A DNA stretch of 47,463 bases. It comes from Cytophagaceae bacterium (GTDB lineage: Bacteria; Bacteroidota; Bacteroidia; Cytophagales; Cytophagaceae). Of this stretch, positions 7,538-15,530 are shown piece after piece; positions within the stretch are counted from its first letter, which is position 1; the number at the start of each line of letters is the position of its first letter. The notes beneath the pieces were generated by a model. That model made no database searches. It saw nothing but the letters and a program-made list of their open reading frames with translations, and had not been told where the DNA came from. Made by a program: the position numbers and the translations under genes. The DNA is taken from contig JANWYS010000007.1 in assembly GCA_025054875.1 (NCBI GenBank), positions 1-47,463 on the forward strand, written 5' to 3'.

Positions 7538-8720
7538 TTCTATGACGCATAAAAAAAAGAATTTGCTTAAAAAAATAATACCCATAACCATAGCGGCATT
7601 AGCCGGCGCTACATTTATTTATACGCTGTATTTCCTCTACTTGAAATCAACTGATAAAAAAGAAACTTATGCGACAGAACAACCTGCGTACATGAATATT
7701 GTTCAAAAAACAGTAGCAAGTGGTTCGGTAAATCCTCGTAAAGAAGTAGAGATAAAATCACAGGTATCGGGTGTAGTAGACAAAATCTACGTTACAGAAG
7801 GAGAATATATAAAAACAGGCCAACTGCTAGCTCGCATAAAAATCGTACCCAATGTGATCAATCTTCATAATGCTGAAAGCAACCTGAACAAAGCACGTAT
7901 AGCCTATGAAGATGCACAAAGAGAATATGAACGCTACAAAAAACTTTTCGAAGAAAAACTAATTTCTGAAGTAGAATACAATAAATATCTTTTAGCCTTT
8001 CAAAACAGCAAAGAAAACCTCATTGCTGCCGAAAACAATTTACAGCTTATACGCGAAGGCTCTGCAAAAAATTTCAGTGCCACCTCCACGCTTGTACGCA
8101 GCACTGTAGAAGGCACACTGCTGAGTTTGCCTGTGAAAGAAGGCAGCTTCGTTATCGAAAGCAATACTTTTAATGCGGGTACAACCATTGCCACTGTTGC
8201 CGACATGAACGACATGATTTTTACCGGAAAAGTAGACGAATCAGAAGTTGGAAAAATAAAAACCGGAATGAAACTTGAACTCAATGTAGGAGCCATTGAG
8301 AATAAAAAATACGAAGCCATACTGGAATTCATCTCTCCAAAAGGCGTAATAGAAGACGGTGCTGTAAAGTTTGAAATAAAGGCAGCCGTAAAAATACCTC
8401 CTCAAGACTTTATCCGTGCCGGATATAGCGCCAATGCCGACATCATATTTGCACGACGCGACAGCGTACTATCCATCAAAGAAGCTTTACTCAAATTCGG
8501 AAAAAACGACTCCGTGTATGTAGAGGTGGAAAAAGAACCCAATGTATTCGAAAAAAGATTGGTAAAAACCGGAATATCTGATGGTATAAACATCGAAATA
8601 TTATCCGGTCTTTCACCTAAAGATAAAATAAAAGTGCAATACAAAACCGACTATTCCTCCAGTGTTACTAGCTCATCACCCATGAGCACCACACCCAGAA
8701 CCGGAAGAGGAAGATATTAA
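7530..8720 (+). CDS. HlyD/MacA-type periplasmic adaptor (membrane-fusion) protein
   Basis: A 396-residue adaptor with an N-terminal membrane anchor (about residues 15-37). A barrel-sandwich half-motif follows (V-E-I-K-S-Q-V-S-G-V-V-D-K-I-Y-V), then a coiled-coil hairpin rich in Glu, Lys, Asn and Tyr (about residues 105-170). The second lipoyl half (S-T-V-E-G-T-L-L-S-L-P-V-K-E-G) and beta-barrel domains follow, with a Ser/Thr-rich tail. It would bridge the MacB-like permease upstream to a TolC-like outer-membrane channel not encoded here. The start at 7530 overlaps the permease stop; an ATG at 7542 is a possible alternative. Confidence 0.92.
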   Translation: MNSSMTHKKKNLLKKIIPITIAALAGATFIYTLYFLYLKSTDKKETYATEQPAYMNIVQKTVASGSVNPRKEVEIKSQVSGVVDKIYVTEGEYIKTGQLLARIKIVPNVINLHNAESNLNKARIAYEDAQREYERYKKLFEEKLISEVEYNKYLLAFQNSKENLIAAENNLQLIREGSAKNFSATSTLVRSTVEGTLLSLPVKEGSFVIESNTFNAGTTIATVADMNDMIFTGKVDESEVGKIKTGMKLELNVGAIENKKYEAILEFISPKGVIEDGAVKFEIKAAVKIPPQDFIRAGYSANADIIFARRDSVLSIKEALLKFGKNDSVYVEVEKEPNVFEKRLVKTGISDGINIEILSGLSPKDKIKVQYKTDYSSSVTSSSPMSTTPRTGRGRY

Positions 8721-8771
8721 CCCATTTTATGCATTTATTTCTGATACATGAAATAGGACAAAATGGAATCA

Positions 8772-8876
8772 ATGAGTTATGAGGTTAATGATCGTTTCGT
8801 TATCGTGGCAGCATATGACATTTCTACGCTAAATGATTTGGCTGCCCTGTGCATTGAACCCGGATTTTTCAGTTGA
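8772..8876 (+). pseudogene. 34-codon reading frame ended by an IS1380-type repeat end
   Basis: An ATG at 8772 opens a frame whose first 28 codons (beginning MSYEVNDRFVIVAAYD) look protein-like. The last codons and the TGA at 8874-8876 come from the terminal repeat of the mobile element starting at 8857. It could be the stump of a gene cut by the insertion, or chance. The family is not recognised. Confidence 0.25.
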
Positions 8877-9162
8877 ATATACAATTTCACACTGATTTTT
8901 TCCTTCAATATCGAATTTTCAAGGATTTTTCGAAAGAGATTTCTTTTTTGTGATGTAACCAAAACTTACATAAAAAATGGGCTACGAATACACGGACAAA
9001 TGTGTTACCCCTTGGGGTGGGATACTACCGAACAAGAAGATACTGAAAATATCCGTTCCCCTGAAACGAAGGCGATGGTTTGACGGTTTGTTTTCAAATA
9101 TATTAAAACATCTCCATGGCCTTTAAGCCTTCAAACTTAACCTCAACTGAAAAATCCGGGTT
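8857..9162 (+). mobile_element. IS1380-derived miniature element, copy A
   Basis: A 306-base element bounded by inverted repeats (AACCCGGATTTTTCAGTTGA at the left, its near complement ending CCGGGTT at the right). After the left leader comes a start codon at 8977. The reading frame then jumps, by an internal deletion, to the last 30 or so codons of an IS1380-type transposase (K-R-R-R-W-F-D-G-L-F-S-N). The same leader and tail recur at 30115-30670, 35743-36000 and 43639-44146, which is how the ends were set. It lacks the catalytic core and would need a transposase in trans. I see no clear target duplication. Assignment to IS1380 rests on remembered C-terminal sequence. Confidence 0.75.
8977..9126 (+). 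CDS. 49-codon in-frame remnant of IS1380-type transposase
   Basis: Within copy A an uninterrupted frame begins MGYEYTDKCVTPWGG, matching the start codon region seen in the longer copy B. It continues directly into the transposase C terminus (K-I-L-K-I-S-V-P-L-K-R-R-R-W-F-D-G-L-F-S-N). The central few hundred residues, including all catalytic acidic residues, are missing. It cannot transpose DNA. Whether the mini-protein is made is unknown. It overlaps the 3' end of the haem c lipoprotein gene on the other strand. Confidence 0.45.
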   Translation: MGYEYTDKCVTPWGGILPNKKILKISVPLKRRRWFDGLFSNILKHLHGL

Positions 9163-9435
9163 TAAATGTTCAATAATTTCTTTTTGTTGTATAGCAATAG
9201 AATCTTGTTGCATGAGTTTTAAAAAGATATTTGTATACTCAATTAGCTTTTTGTTTTCATAATAATCTTTATGACACGGTCTGCAGTTCATTTTGTAAAT
9301 ACTATCTCCGATAGTAATACTGTTCTCATCATTGCAATTAATAAAGCATTCGACTTCTTCTTTTTCTTTACTAACTTTATTGCACATAGTTAATATTAAT
9401 ATAACTGCTACGGATATAAATAACTTCTTCACCAT
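9103..9435 (-). CDS. haem c lipoprotein, C terminus replaced by a mobile element
   Basis: The protein starts with a lipoprotein signal (MVKKLFISVAVILILTMC, lipidated cysteine 18). It contains a single haem-attachment motif C-x-x-C-H (N-C-R-P-C-H, about residues 50-55), so it looks like a small monohaem cytochrome c exported to the periplasmic side. After I-I-E-H-L at about residue 90 the frame runs into the end of IS1380-derived copy A. The last 19 residues (P-D-F-S-V-E-V onward) are encoded by element sequence read backwards. The usual C-terminal helix with the axial Met is therefore probably lost. The gene is annotated as read, but functional truncation is likely. Confidence 0.65.
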   Translation of the reverse strand: MVKKLFISVAVILILTMCNKVSKEKEEVECFINCNDENSITIGDSIYKMNCRPCHKDYYENKKLIEYTNIFLKLMQQDSIAIQQKEIIEHLNPDFSVEVKFEGLKAMEMF

Positions 9436-9847
9436 TAATTAAAACTAATTTTTCTTCCTAAGTGTAATTTTGTTTTCTTTGATAAAGGTACTTGCTTCAC
9501 TTTTTGTTGTTGTACTATATTTTGCAGATGTTTTACCTACTTTACTTCTTCCATATACACCAGCATGATTGGCTATATCTACTTTTGGGGATACTACCCT
9601 TTTGTTTGAAGATAATCCTTTGTAAGGAGCAGCGCAATAGGGATAAACACATTTTTGGGACAGTATCCGGAGAAGTACGACCTTTTTGTTATATTGGTAA
9701 ATCTGTGCCAGATATATATATGTTGATTATGGGCTGCTATCAACTATTCAAGATTGAACAAAGCTTATGCTTCCTTGCTGATAGCAATTTGGGTATGATT
9801 GAATAATTCTCTATACTGTAAAATTTCATAAGCGTATTTTAAAAACA
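9436..9847. other. unassigned stretch with ambiguous reading frames on both strands
   Basis: On the minus strand a frame ending at 9445 encodes a plausible C terminus (K-R-V-V-S-P-K-V-D-I-A-N-H-A-G-V-Y-G-R, then a Ser/Thr/Lys-rich tail). It has no start codon before an upstream stop near 9738, so it may be a decayed gene upstream of the haem c lipoprotein. On the plus strand a 104-codon frame (9492-9806) is open but very Leu/Phe/Tyr-rich and matches nothing I know. I cannot decide which, if either, is real. Confidence 0.3.
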
Positions 9848-10672
9848 ATGCTAAACGAAGTCAGCCGAATTGAGGAAGCACATTCATTCATTCGAAAGCA
9901 GGTAAATGATGAGGATTTCGAAGTAGGTATAATTTTAGGAAGCGGCCTTGGCAGTTTAGTTGAAGAAATGAAACTATGGGTAAGTATTCCATGCGCACAG
10001 ATTCCCAATTTATATCATTCTTATGTGGAGGGACATGCCGGTTGCATGGCTTTAGGTGAAATGTGCCGAAAAAAAGTTATGATCATGCAAGGCAGGTATC
10101 ACTACTACGATGGATTCACCATGACAGAAATTGTGCGCCCGGTTCGACTCATGAAATATTGCGGTGTGAAAACACTCATTGTCACCAATGCAGCCGGCGC
10201 TATAAACAGAAACTTCAAACCGGGCGATCTGATGGTGATAAAAGATCATATAAATTTCACAGGCATAAATCCATTACGAGGACAAGAGGCAAACGATTTC
10301 GGGCCGCGCTTTCCGGATATGACTTATGCATACGACCCGGAGTTAATAAGCAAACTTCACATGGCATCACGAACTTCAGGCATCGAAACAAAAGAAGGGG
10401 TATATTTTTTTACCTGCGGTCCTTCATATGAAACACCGGCAGAAATAAAAATGGCTTCTATATTGGGTGCTGATGCCGTGGGCATGTCTACTGTGCCGGA
10501 AGTGATAGCTGCCATTCAAGCAGGACTCAAAGTAGCCGGAATTTCCGTGCTCACCAACATGGCCAGTGGCATAACGCCAGAAATATTGTCACACGATAAA
10601 GTCATCGAAGTTACCAAACATGCAAGTGAAAGGTTCAAAAAATTGCTAATCGAATTTCTCAAACTCATATAG
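9848..10672 (+). CDS. purine nucleoside phosphorylase (PNP-I family)
   Basis: The enzyme splits inosine, guanosine and their deoxy forms with phosphate to free base and (deoxy)ribose-1-phosphate in purine salvage. The 274-residue length and motifs fit the trimeric PNP family (punA type). They are the phosphate-binding GSGLG at 31-35, the MQGRYHYYDG segment at 80-89, NAAGA at 114-118, the base-binding GPSYETPAEI at 191-200, VGMSTVPE at 211-218 and TNMASG at 236-241. All active-site regions are intact. It is followed at 21 bases by the YraN-like gene, with which it may share a transcript. Confidence 0.95.
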   Translation: MLNEVSRIEEAHSFIRKQVNDEDFEVGIILGSGLGSLVEEMKLWVSIPCAQIPNLYHSYVEGHAGCMALGEMCRKKVMIMQGRYHYYDGFTMTEIVRPVRLMKYCGVKTLIVTNAAGAINRNFKPGDLMVIKDHINFTGINPLRGQEANDFGPRFPDMTYAYDPELISKLHMASRTSGIETKEGVYFFTCGPSYETPAEIKMASILGADAVGMSTVPEVIAAIQAGLKVAGISVLTNMASGITPEILSHDKVIEVTKHASERFKKLLIEFLKLI

Positions 10673-10693
10673 AGATAAACGCACATTTTTTTT

Positions 10694-11053
10694 ATGACCG
10701 ATTCTAAAAAATCATCTCACCTCTTGTCCGGAGCTCATGCAGAACAGCTAGCCTGTGAATTACTCACAAAAAACGGGTTTATCATAACATCAAAAAATTA
10801 TCGCTACGGCCGATATGAGGTAGATATCATAGCGTGCAAAGAAGATCTGTTAGTCTTTGCAGAGGTAAAAAAAAGAAAAAACGATACATACGGAAATCCT
10901 GAGGAGTTTGTAGATGCTGCCAAGCGCGCACGTATGCTGGTTGTGGCAGAGCATTACATACATGAGAAAAATTGGCAAGGCAAAATCAGGTTTGATATAA
11001 TAGCGTTTACAGGCAATGAAGATCCGGTTTGGTTTGAAGATGTGATTAGTTGA
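10694..11053 (+). CDS. YraN/UPF0102 family endonuclease-fold protein
   Basis: A 119-residue protein of the UPF0102 family, which has a PD-(D/E)xK nuclease-like fold. An N-terminal helix (G-A-H-A-E-Q-L-A) is followed by N-Y-R-Y-G-R-Y-E-V-D-I-I-A and then V-F-A-E-V-K-K-R, which supply the Glu, Asp and E-x-K catalytic-type residues. The family's substrate is not firmly known. The gene ends convergently with folB, overlapping it by eight bases (11046-11053). Confidence 0.92.
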   Translation: MTDSKKSSHLLSGAHAEQLACELLTKNGFIITSKNYRYGRYEVDIIACKEDLLVFAEVKKRKNDTYGNPEEFVDAAKRARMLVVAEHYIHEKNWQGKIRFDIIAFTGNEDPVWFEDVIS

Positions 11054-11414
11054 CATCTTTATGCTTTCTCAGGCTTACCATGGCTCTTTTGCATTGCCCA
11101 CCTACGGGAGGATTATGCTTGCTGACGTGTACTTCCGTGTATTGAATATTGTTGTTTATAGAAAAAATTCTCTCCAGGATATTGATGGCAAGAGTTTCAA
11201 GAAGTTTGGCCGGTTTGGCCATCTCTTGTTTCACACAGTTGCATATTTTTTCGTAGTCTATGGTTTTCGACAAATCTTCCTTGTTATTTTCGGGAGCGTA
11301 TTCATAAAGTACTTTTACATCTACGGTAAATTTATTCCCCATTTTACGCTCACCATCGTATATGCCATGAAAGGCATAAAACTCCAATCCTTCTAAAGTG
11401 ACTTCCACAATCAT
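11046..11414 (-). CDS. folB: dihydroneopterin aldolase
   Basis: FolB converts 7,8-dihydroneopterin to 6-hydroxymethyl-dihydropterin and glycolaldehyde in folate synthesis. The 122-residue length is typical. Visible hallmarks are the N-terminal strand with F-Y-A-F-H-G, the T-I-D-Y segment, L-L-E-T-L-A in the middle, and the catalytic-lysine strand E-V-H-V-S-K-H-N-P-P-V. Its start overlaps the stop of the divIVA-like gene by four bases (ATGA at 11411-11414), so it is the last gene of a three-gene operon with the WD40 and DivIVA proteins. Confidence 0.94.
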   Translation of the reverse strand: MIVEVTLEGLEFYAFHGIYDGERKMGNKFTVDVKVLYEYAPENNKEDLSKTIDYEKICNCVKQEMAKPAKLLETLAINILERIFSINNNIQYTEVHVSKHNPPVGGQCKRAMVSLRKHKDVN

Positions 11415-12112
11415 TCTATACTGTCAAAAAAAGATTTTTCATTTTCTTGTTTGGCTTTATGTGTGTGTGGCTCTTTATGCGCTTCAGTGGTGGCTTGTTC
11501 CATTACAGAAGCTGAATTGGTAATTTCCAGATTTTTTACAGGTGATGGAACATTTAACTTACGAATCTCTTTGATTTTCTCTTCAAAAACATTACGGTTG
11601 GATTTTTGTAAATACTTTTCTGTTTTATCTGCAGTTTCTCTGATCAGAGATTTTATCTCTTCAATAAGATTATTTTTTTGTTCATCAATGAAGTAATATT
11701 CTTTCTCAATTTGTTTGATTTCGGCCTGCAAATCATCAACAATGTTTTTTACCTCTATTTCGGCATCCTCTATTATAGCTTTTGCTTTGGCTCTTGCTTC
11801 ATTAAGAATGATCTCGGCATTCATCTGCGCTTCTCTTGTATATAATTCTGCGCTCTTATTGGCCTGTTCAATTATCTGCATGCTGGTTTCTTCCGCTGAC
11901 TTCATTGTTTTCAGCAGTGTAGTTTCTACTTCTCGCAAACGGGATATTTCTGCTTCATACACTTTATTTTTTTTTTGCAGTTCTCTGTTTTCCTCCAGTA
12001 GTTTTTCCCACTCCTGAGAAAGGTTTTGTAAAAAATTATCTACTTCCTCTTTGTCGTAACCACGAAATGCTTTCTCAAATTCTTTTTTTCTTATTTCAAT
12101 GGGAGTTATCAT
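11411..12112 (-). CDS. DivIVA-domain coiled-coil protein
   Basis: A 233-residue protein opening with the DivIVA signature (ITPIEIRKKEFEKAFRGYD, then K-E-E-V-D-N-F-L). A long coiled coil of about 140 residues follows, rich in Glu, Lys and Ala, and then a disordered tail. DivIVA-type proteins sense curved membranes or scaffold cell-pole and division proteins. The role in Bacteroidota is less defined. It overlaps its neighbours by four bases on both sides (WD40 gene upstream, folB downstream), indicating tight co-translation. Confidence 0.9.
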   Translation of the reverse strand: MITPIEIRKKEFEKAFRGYDKEEVDNFLQNLSQEWEKLLEENRELQKKNKVYEAEISRLREVETTLLKTMKSAEETSMQIIEQANKSAELYTREAQMNAEIILNEARAKAKAIIEDAEIEVKNIVDDLQAEIKQIEKEYYFIDEQKNNLIEEIKSLIRETADKTEKYLQKSNRNVFEEKIKEIRKLNVPSPVKNLEITNSASVMEQATTEAHKEPHTHKAKQENEKSFFDSIE

Positions 12113-13035
12113 ATAGCTAAGGAGTTAAATTTTATATCCCACACCATTACGGACTTGTCATCACTGCATGAAATTAGTTTATTTTCGTAACATGACCAAT
12201 ATAATTTATTCACAGAAGTCAAATGGCCTCCATGACGTGCTTTATCTATCACCTTCAACAATCTGAAAGTATGAGCATCCCATATTTTTATGGTCTTATC
12301 CATACTGGCCGAAGCAAAATGATTACGATCCGGGCTATATTCTATATGATTGATGGCAAACATGTGTGCCGGTATGTTCATATGCATAGCATAGTTGTCC
12401 GTGCAGTTCCATATTTTTATCTGAGCATCCCGGCTGCCGGAAAGCAGCCACTTCTTGTCCGGACTATATATTACGCTAAAAACAGAATTAGTGTGACCTG
12501 CCAATGTATACAAGAGACGAAATTTTTTTTTTGAAAGTATGTAAATTTTATGATCACTACAACCAATGGCTACATGGTCGCTTTCACTCATGGAACAGAT
12601 ACAGCGCAAACTGTTCTGACTTAGTTTTATCTTAAATATAACCGTTAAATCTTTTGCAGACAGAATTATCAATTCACCGCTTCCGGTAGCTATCCATGCT
12701 TGCTCATCAATTATGGCAATATCAAATATTGCAGATGAAGTGATTTTTGCAGAGCATATTTCTTTTTTACTACTCGTATCTATCAAGTGCACACCTTCAT
12801 AATTATGCCCTATCAGTAATTCATTTTCACGAAAGGACGAACGTATGGCATACACAGAATTACTGACTTTAGCTACGAGTTCTCCTTCGTCCGGCTTTGT
12901 CAATACCCAACGCACTATCATGCCATCGCCACCACAAGAGTAAAACTCCTCTTCACGCCACCCGCTTACCACACTATACACACAGTCTCTGTGCCCTGTG
13001 TACACACCCGCACGAATTACTTCAATTTTTGTCAT
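12109..13035 (-). CDS. WD40-repeat protein
   Basis: A 308-residue protein made almost wholly of WD40 repeats, predicted to form a single seven-bladed propeller. The clearest blades are T-G-H-R-D-C-V-Y-S-V near the N terminus, L-A-G-H-T-N-S-V-F-S-V with S-G-S-R-D-A-Q-I-K-I-W, S-A-S-M-D-K-T-I-K-I-W-D and S-C-S-D-D-K-S-V-M-V-W-D. There is no signal peptide or added enzymatic domain, so it is probably a cytoplasmic protein-interaction platform. It is the first gene of the operon with the DivIVA-like protein and folB, which it overlaps by four bases. A partnership with the DivIVA protein is an inference from that. Confidence 0.9.
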   Translation of the reverse strand: MTKIEVIRAGVYTGHRDCVYSVVSGWREEEFYSCGGDGMIVRWVLTKPDEGELVAKVSNSVYAIRSSFRENELLIGHNYEGVHLIDTSSKKEICSAKITSSAIFDIAIIDEQAWIATGSGELIILSAKDLTVIFKIKLSQNSLRCICSMSESDHVAIGCSDHKIYILSKKKFRLLYTLAGHTNSVFSVIYSPDKKWLLSGSRDAQIKIWNCTDNYAMHMNIPAHMFAINHIEYSPDRNHFASASMDKTIKIWDAHTFRLLKVIDKARHGGHLTSVNKLYWSCYENKLISCSDDKSVMVWDIKFNSLAI

Positions 13036-13254
13036 ACTTAACTCAACTACAGTTGATACACAAGTCCCAAAATAAACTATATTATTGACATGTAAGGACG
13101 AATGGGTAATGAATATTTTTTAGAAGAAAAGTCAGCCTACAAAATATTCTTTGAAATTTTAGCTGTCAAAATAGTGGCATGCAGATTGATAATTATTAAA
13201 TAAAAACTATATTGAATGTTCATGAAATCACCTTTCAGGCAAAAATAAACCACT

Positions 13255-13848
13255 ATGAAAAAAAAATTCACAGCATTTATACTCGGAATAATGATTGTAT
13301 TTGCAAAAGCGCAATATAGCATAGGCGACAAAGTAGCAGATTTAAAATTTTTAAATCCTGTAAATAACAGTATTGTTGAGCTCTCTAATTTCAAAACCGA
13401 CAACGTACTGGTCATAGTGTTTACCAGTCATAACTGCCCGTATTCAAGGTTGTATGAAGAAAGATTAACAACGTTAATTAAAACTTTTAATGGCAAAGGA
13501 GTTACGTTTTTATACGTCAATCCTAATAATGCACAAGTCAGCCCTGAGGATAGCCCTGCTGAAATAGCTAAGGTAGCTTCATCCGGAAGATACGCAGCAA
13601 GCTACCTCATAGATCCTGATCATAAAGCTGCTGATGCTTTCGGAGCTACTAAAACTCCCGAAGTATTTGTACTGAAAAACAATGCAGGAACCTTTGTACT
13701 CAGATACAAAGGTGCCATAGACGATAATCCTCAAGTGGCAAAAGATGTATCTGTGTCGTTTCTGAAAAATGCTATAGAGCAACTTGTTGCCAATACACCC
13801 GTAACCATCACTGAAAAGAAAGCATCAGGGTGTATGATAAAAAGATAG
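13255..13848 (+). CDS. secreted thioredoxin-fold (PRX_like1-type) protein
   Basis: A 197-residue protein with a signal peptide (residues 1-19, ending A-K-A). The thioredoxin/AhpC-like fold follows: I-G-D-K-V-A-D-L-K-F, an active-site strand F-T-S-H-N-C-P-Y-S, and the cis-proline region A-T-K-T-P-E-V-F-V. It has one active-site cysteine and no second Cys in a C-x-x-C pair. The C-P-Y/F motif and the C-terminal G-C-x-I-K tail are features of the PRX_like1 redoxin subgroup. Probably an exported thiol-redox protein, substrate unknown. It is a single gene. Confidence 0.85.
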   Translation: MKKKFTAFILGIMIVFAKAQYSIGDKVADLKFLNPVNNSIVELSNFKTDNVLVIVFTSHNCPYSRLYEERLTTLIKTFNGKGVTFLYVNPNNAQVSPEDSPAEIAKVASSGRYAASYLIDPDHKAADAFGATKTPEVFVLKNNAGTFVLRYKGAIDDNPQVAKDVSVSFLKNAIEQLVANTPVTITEKKASGCMIKR

Positions 13849-14163
13849 TATACTGAAATTTGATTCTTTCATAGCTCTATGAATAGCCATCACATGATAA
13901 GTTATGTCCAAGAGATAATCACTCAGCAACAGACAATGGCACATATGTAACCTCGTGACAATACAAGAATAATGATTGTATGTTTTGTAATTTTACGCAC
14001 GAAATGTCTGATGAATACACAGGATGGTAATCAGCACTGTATTTAATTTTCCGGCCTAAAATCAGAAATACTTATACTCGCGAGTGCATGCCTAAGCTGT
14101 TGTATAACCTTGGTCAAATCAATCTGAATTTATCTGCAGTCTTTCAGATTTCTCCATACAAAG
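13849..14163. other. gene-free stretch
   Basis: About 315 bases between two convergent genes. I see no protein-like frame, no tRNA and no strong terminator hairpin here. Confidence 0.5.
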
Positions 14164-15297
14164 TCAAATATGGAAAATTTTTTCAGCTAAGGCTTTTACT
14201 AAATTTTCAATCTGTTCTATAGTGTTAAAGCTATGAATGCATATCCTCAGGCGCTCGCTGTTTTTGGGCACAGTAGGCGAAAGAATAGGACGCACATTAT
14301 ATCCGGATTCATTCAAAAACTTACTCACCTCTTTTACTCTGGTATTGCCCTCTAATTGGATAATCTGAATAGGAGTATGGTGAAGAGATGCGAATTGCGA
14401 AATACCTGTGTTGCATATTTGAGTACGATACACCTGAATATTATGAAATAATTTTTCTCTTTCATGTTGTATATGTTTCATCATAGAGCAGGAAGCCGAT
14501 ATTGAGGCCACACTATGTGGAGATAGTGCAGTAGTATATATGAAGGGACGGGCAAAATTTATGAGATAATCTATCAGCACCTTTCCGCCGGCAACGCAAG
14601 CGCCATGTACACCCATTGCCTTTCCGAATGTATGCACACGGGCAAAAACTTTGTCTTGCAGGTTGTGCATGCAGCACATTCCACTGCCATCACTGCCCCA
14701 TATCCCTGTACTATGAGCTTCATCCACTATCAAAAAAGCACCGCTAGATTCGCAAATTTTCTGTATCTCAACCACAGGCGATATATCGCCATCCATAGAA
14801 TATACGGATTCTATGGCTACATACACTTTCCCTGATGCGGCATTAATTTTTTTTATTAAATCATCAGGATTGTTGTGTTTAAAAGAAAAGCGATTAGCTA
14901 AACTTAGCCTTGCACCGTCTTTTACACTGGCATGTATTCGTTCATCGTAAATGATAGTATCGCCCTTTTGAGGTATGGAGGAAAAAAGAGACAAGTTGGC
15001 CGAATACCCCGAGTTGAATATCAATGCTGCTTCGGATTGAAAAAAATCGGCTAATTGAGTTTCGGTATTTTGTACAAAGTTGTCGTTTCCGGATAATAGA
15101 CGCGAACCTGTGGAGCCATTTAAACGGCCGCGATAGTTATTATATTTTTCTTCAATGGTGTTACGTAAAGATAGGCTCTGAGCCAGTCCTAAATAATCGT
15201 TCGAAGAAAAATCAATCAAATGGTTATGAGTGCTCAGGCGCCGCAGAGCATTTTCTTGTTTTTTTTTCTCTAATGATTTTTGCAAATGTTCGTACAT
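14164..15297 (-). CDS. bioF: alpha-oxoamine synthase, probably 8-amino-7-oxononanoate synthase
   Basis: A PLP-dependent enzyme of the BioF/KBL family. BioF joins pimeloyl-thioester and L-alanine to give 8-amino-7-oxononanoate, the first committed ring-building step of biotin synthesis. Motifs: N-D-Y-L-G-L at 33-38, G-S-T-G-S-R at 61-66, the PLP-ring Asp motif D-E-A-H-S-T-G at 192-198 and the Schiff-base lysine K226 in H-T-F-G-K-A. The 377-residue length fits. Other family members (glycine C-acetyltransferase, serine palmitoyltransferase) are possible because no other biotin gene is adjacent, so the symbol is probable rather than certain. Confidence 0.82.
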   Translation of the reverse strand: MYEHLQKSLEKKKQENALRRLSTHNHLIDFSSNDYLGLAQSLSLRNTIEEKYNNYRGRLNGSTGSRLLSGNDNFVQNTETQLADFFQSEAALIFNSGYSANLSLFSSIPQKGDTIIYDERIHASVKDGARLSLANRFSFKHNNPDDLIKKINAASGKVYVAIESVYSMDGDISPVVEIQKICESSGAFLIVDEAHSTGIWGSDGSGMCCMHNLQDKVFARVHTFGKAMGVHGACVAGGKVLIDYLINFARPFIYTTALSPHSVASISASCSMMKHIQHEREKLFHNIQVYRTQICNTGISQFASLHHTPIQIIQLEGNTRVKEVSKFLNESGYNVRPILSPTVPKNSERLRICIHSFNTIEQIENLVKALAEKIFHI

Positions 15298-15309
15298 AGG
15301 TGGTGTGTA

Positions 15310-15522
15310 TTAAGGAACAGGGTCATGGCCATGTCCGCCCCATGGGTGGCACCGTGATATTCTTTTTACACTTAGCCATACCCCTTTAAATATACCATGT
15401 TTACGTATAGCCTGAATAGAATACTCTGAGCAAGTGGGCGTATAGCGGCACGACATGGGCAAAAGAGGTGAAATGGTTAACTGATAAAGTCGAATGAGTA
15501 AGATGAACATTTGGGTAAACAT
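15310..15522 (-). CDS. yidD: YidD membrane protein insertion efficiency factor
   Basis: A 70-residue protein with the full YidD pattern: an amphipathic N-terminal membrane-binding helix (residues 1-20), then C-R-Y-x-P-T-C-S-E-Y, and [14 protein letters not shown] at the end. YidD helps YidC insert proteins into the inner membrane. In other genomes it lies beside rnpA-yidC; here it sits between mutS2 and bioF with gaps of 8 and 12 bases, so it is displaced from its classical context. Confidence 0.95.
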   Translation of the reverse strand: MFTQMFILLIRLYQLTISPLLPMSCRYTPTCSEYSIQAIRKHGIFKGVWLSVKRISRCHPWGGHGHDPVP

Positions 15523-15530
15523 ATTTTATA

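Noticed and set aside
8777-8962. Minus-strand 61-codon frame covering the left end of copy A
   Set aside because: Mostly mobile-element leader read backwards; no supporting features.
10063-10431. 122-codon plus-strand frame within the purine nucleoside phosphorylase gene
   Set aside because: It is an overlapping shifted frame inside a fully conserved enzyme gene; no family motifs.
11451-12017. Plus-strand Ser/Phe-rich frames opposite the divIVA-like gene
   Set aside because: Antisense to a coiled-coil gene; the Ser/Phe/Leu richness is what antisense of Glu/Lys codons produces.
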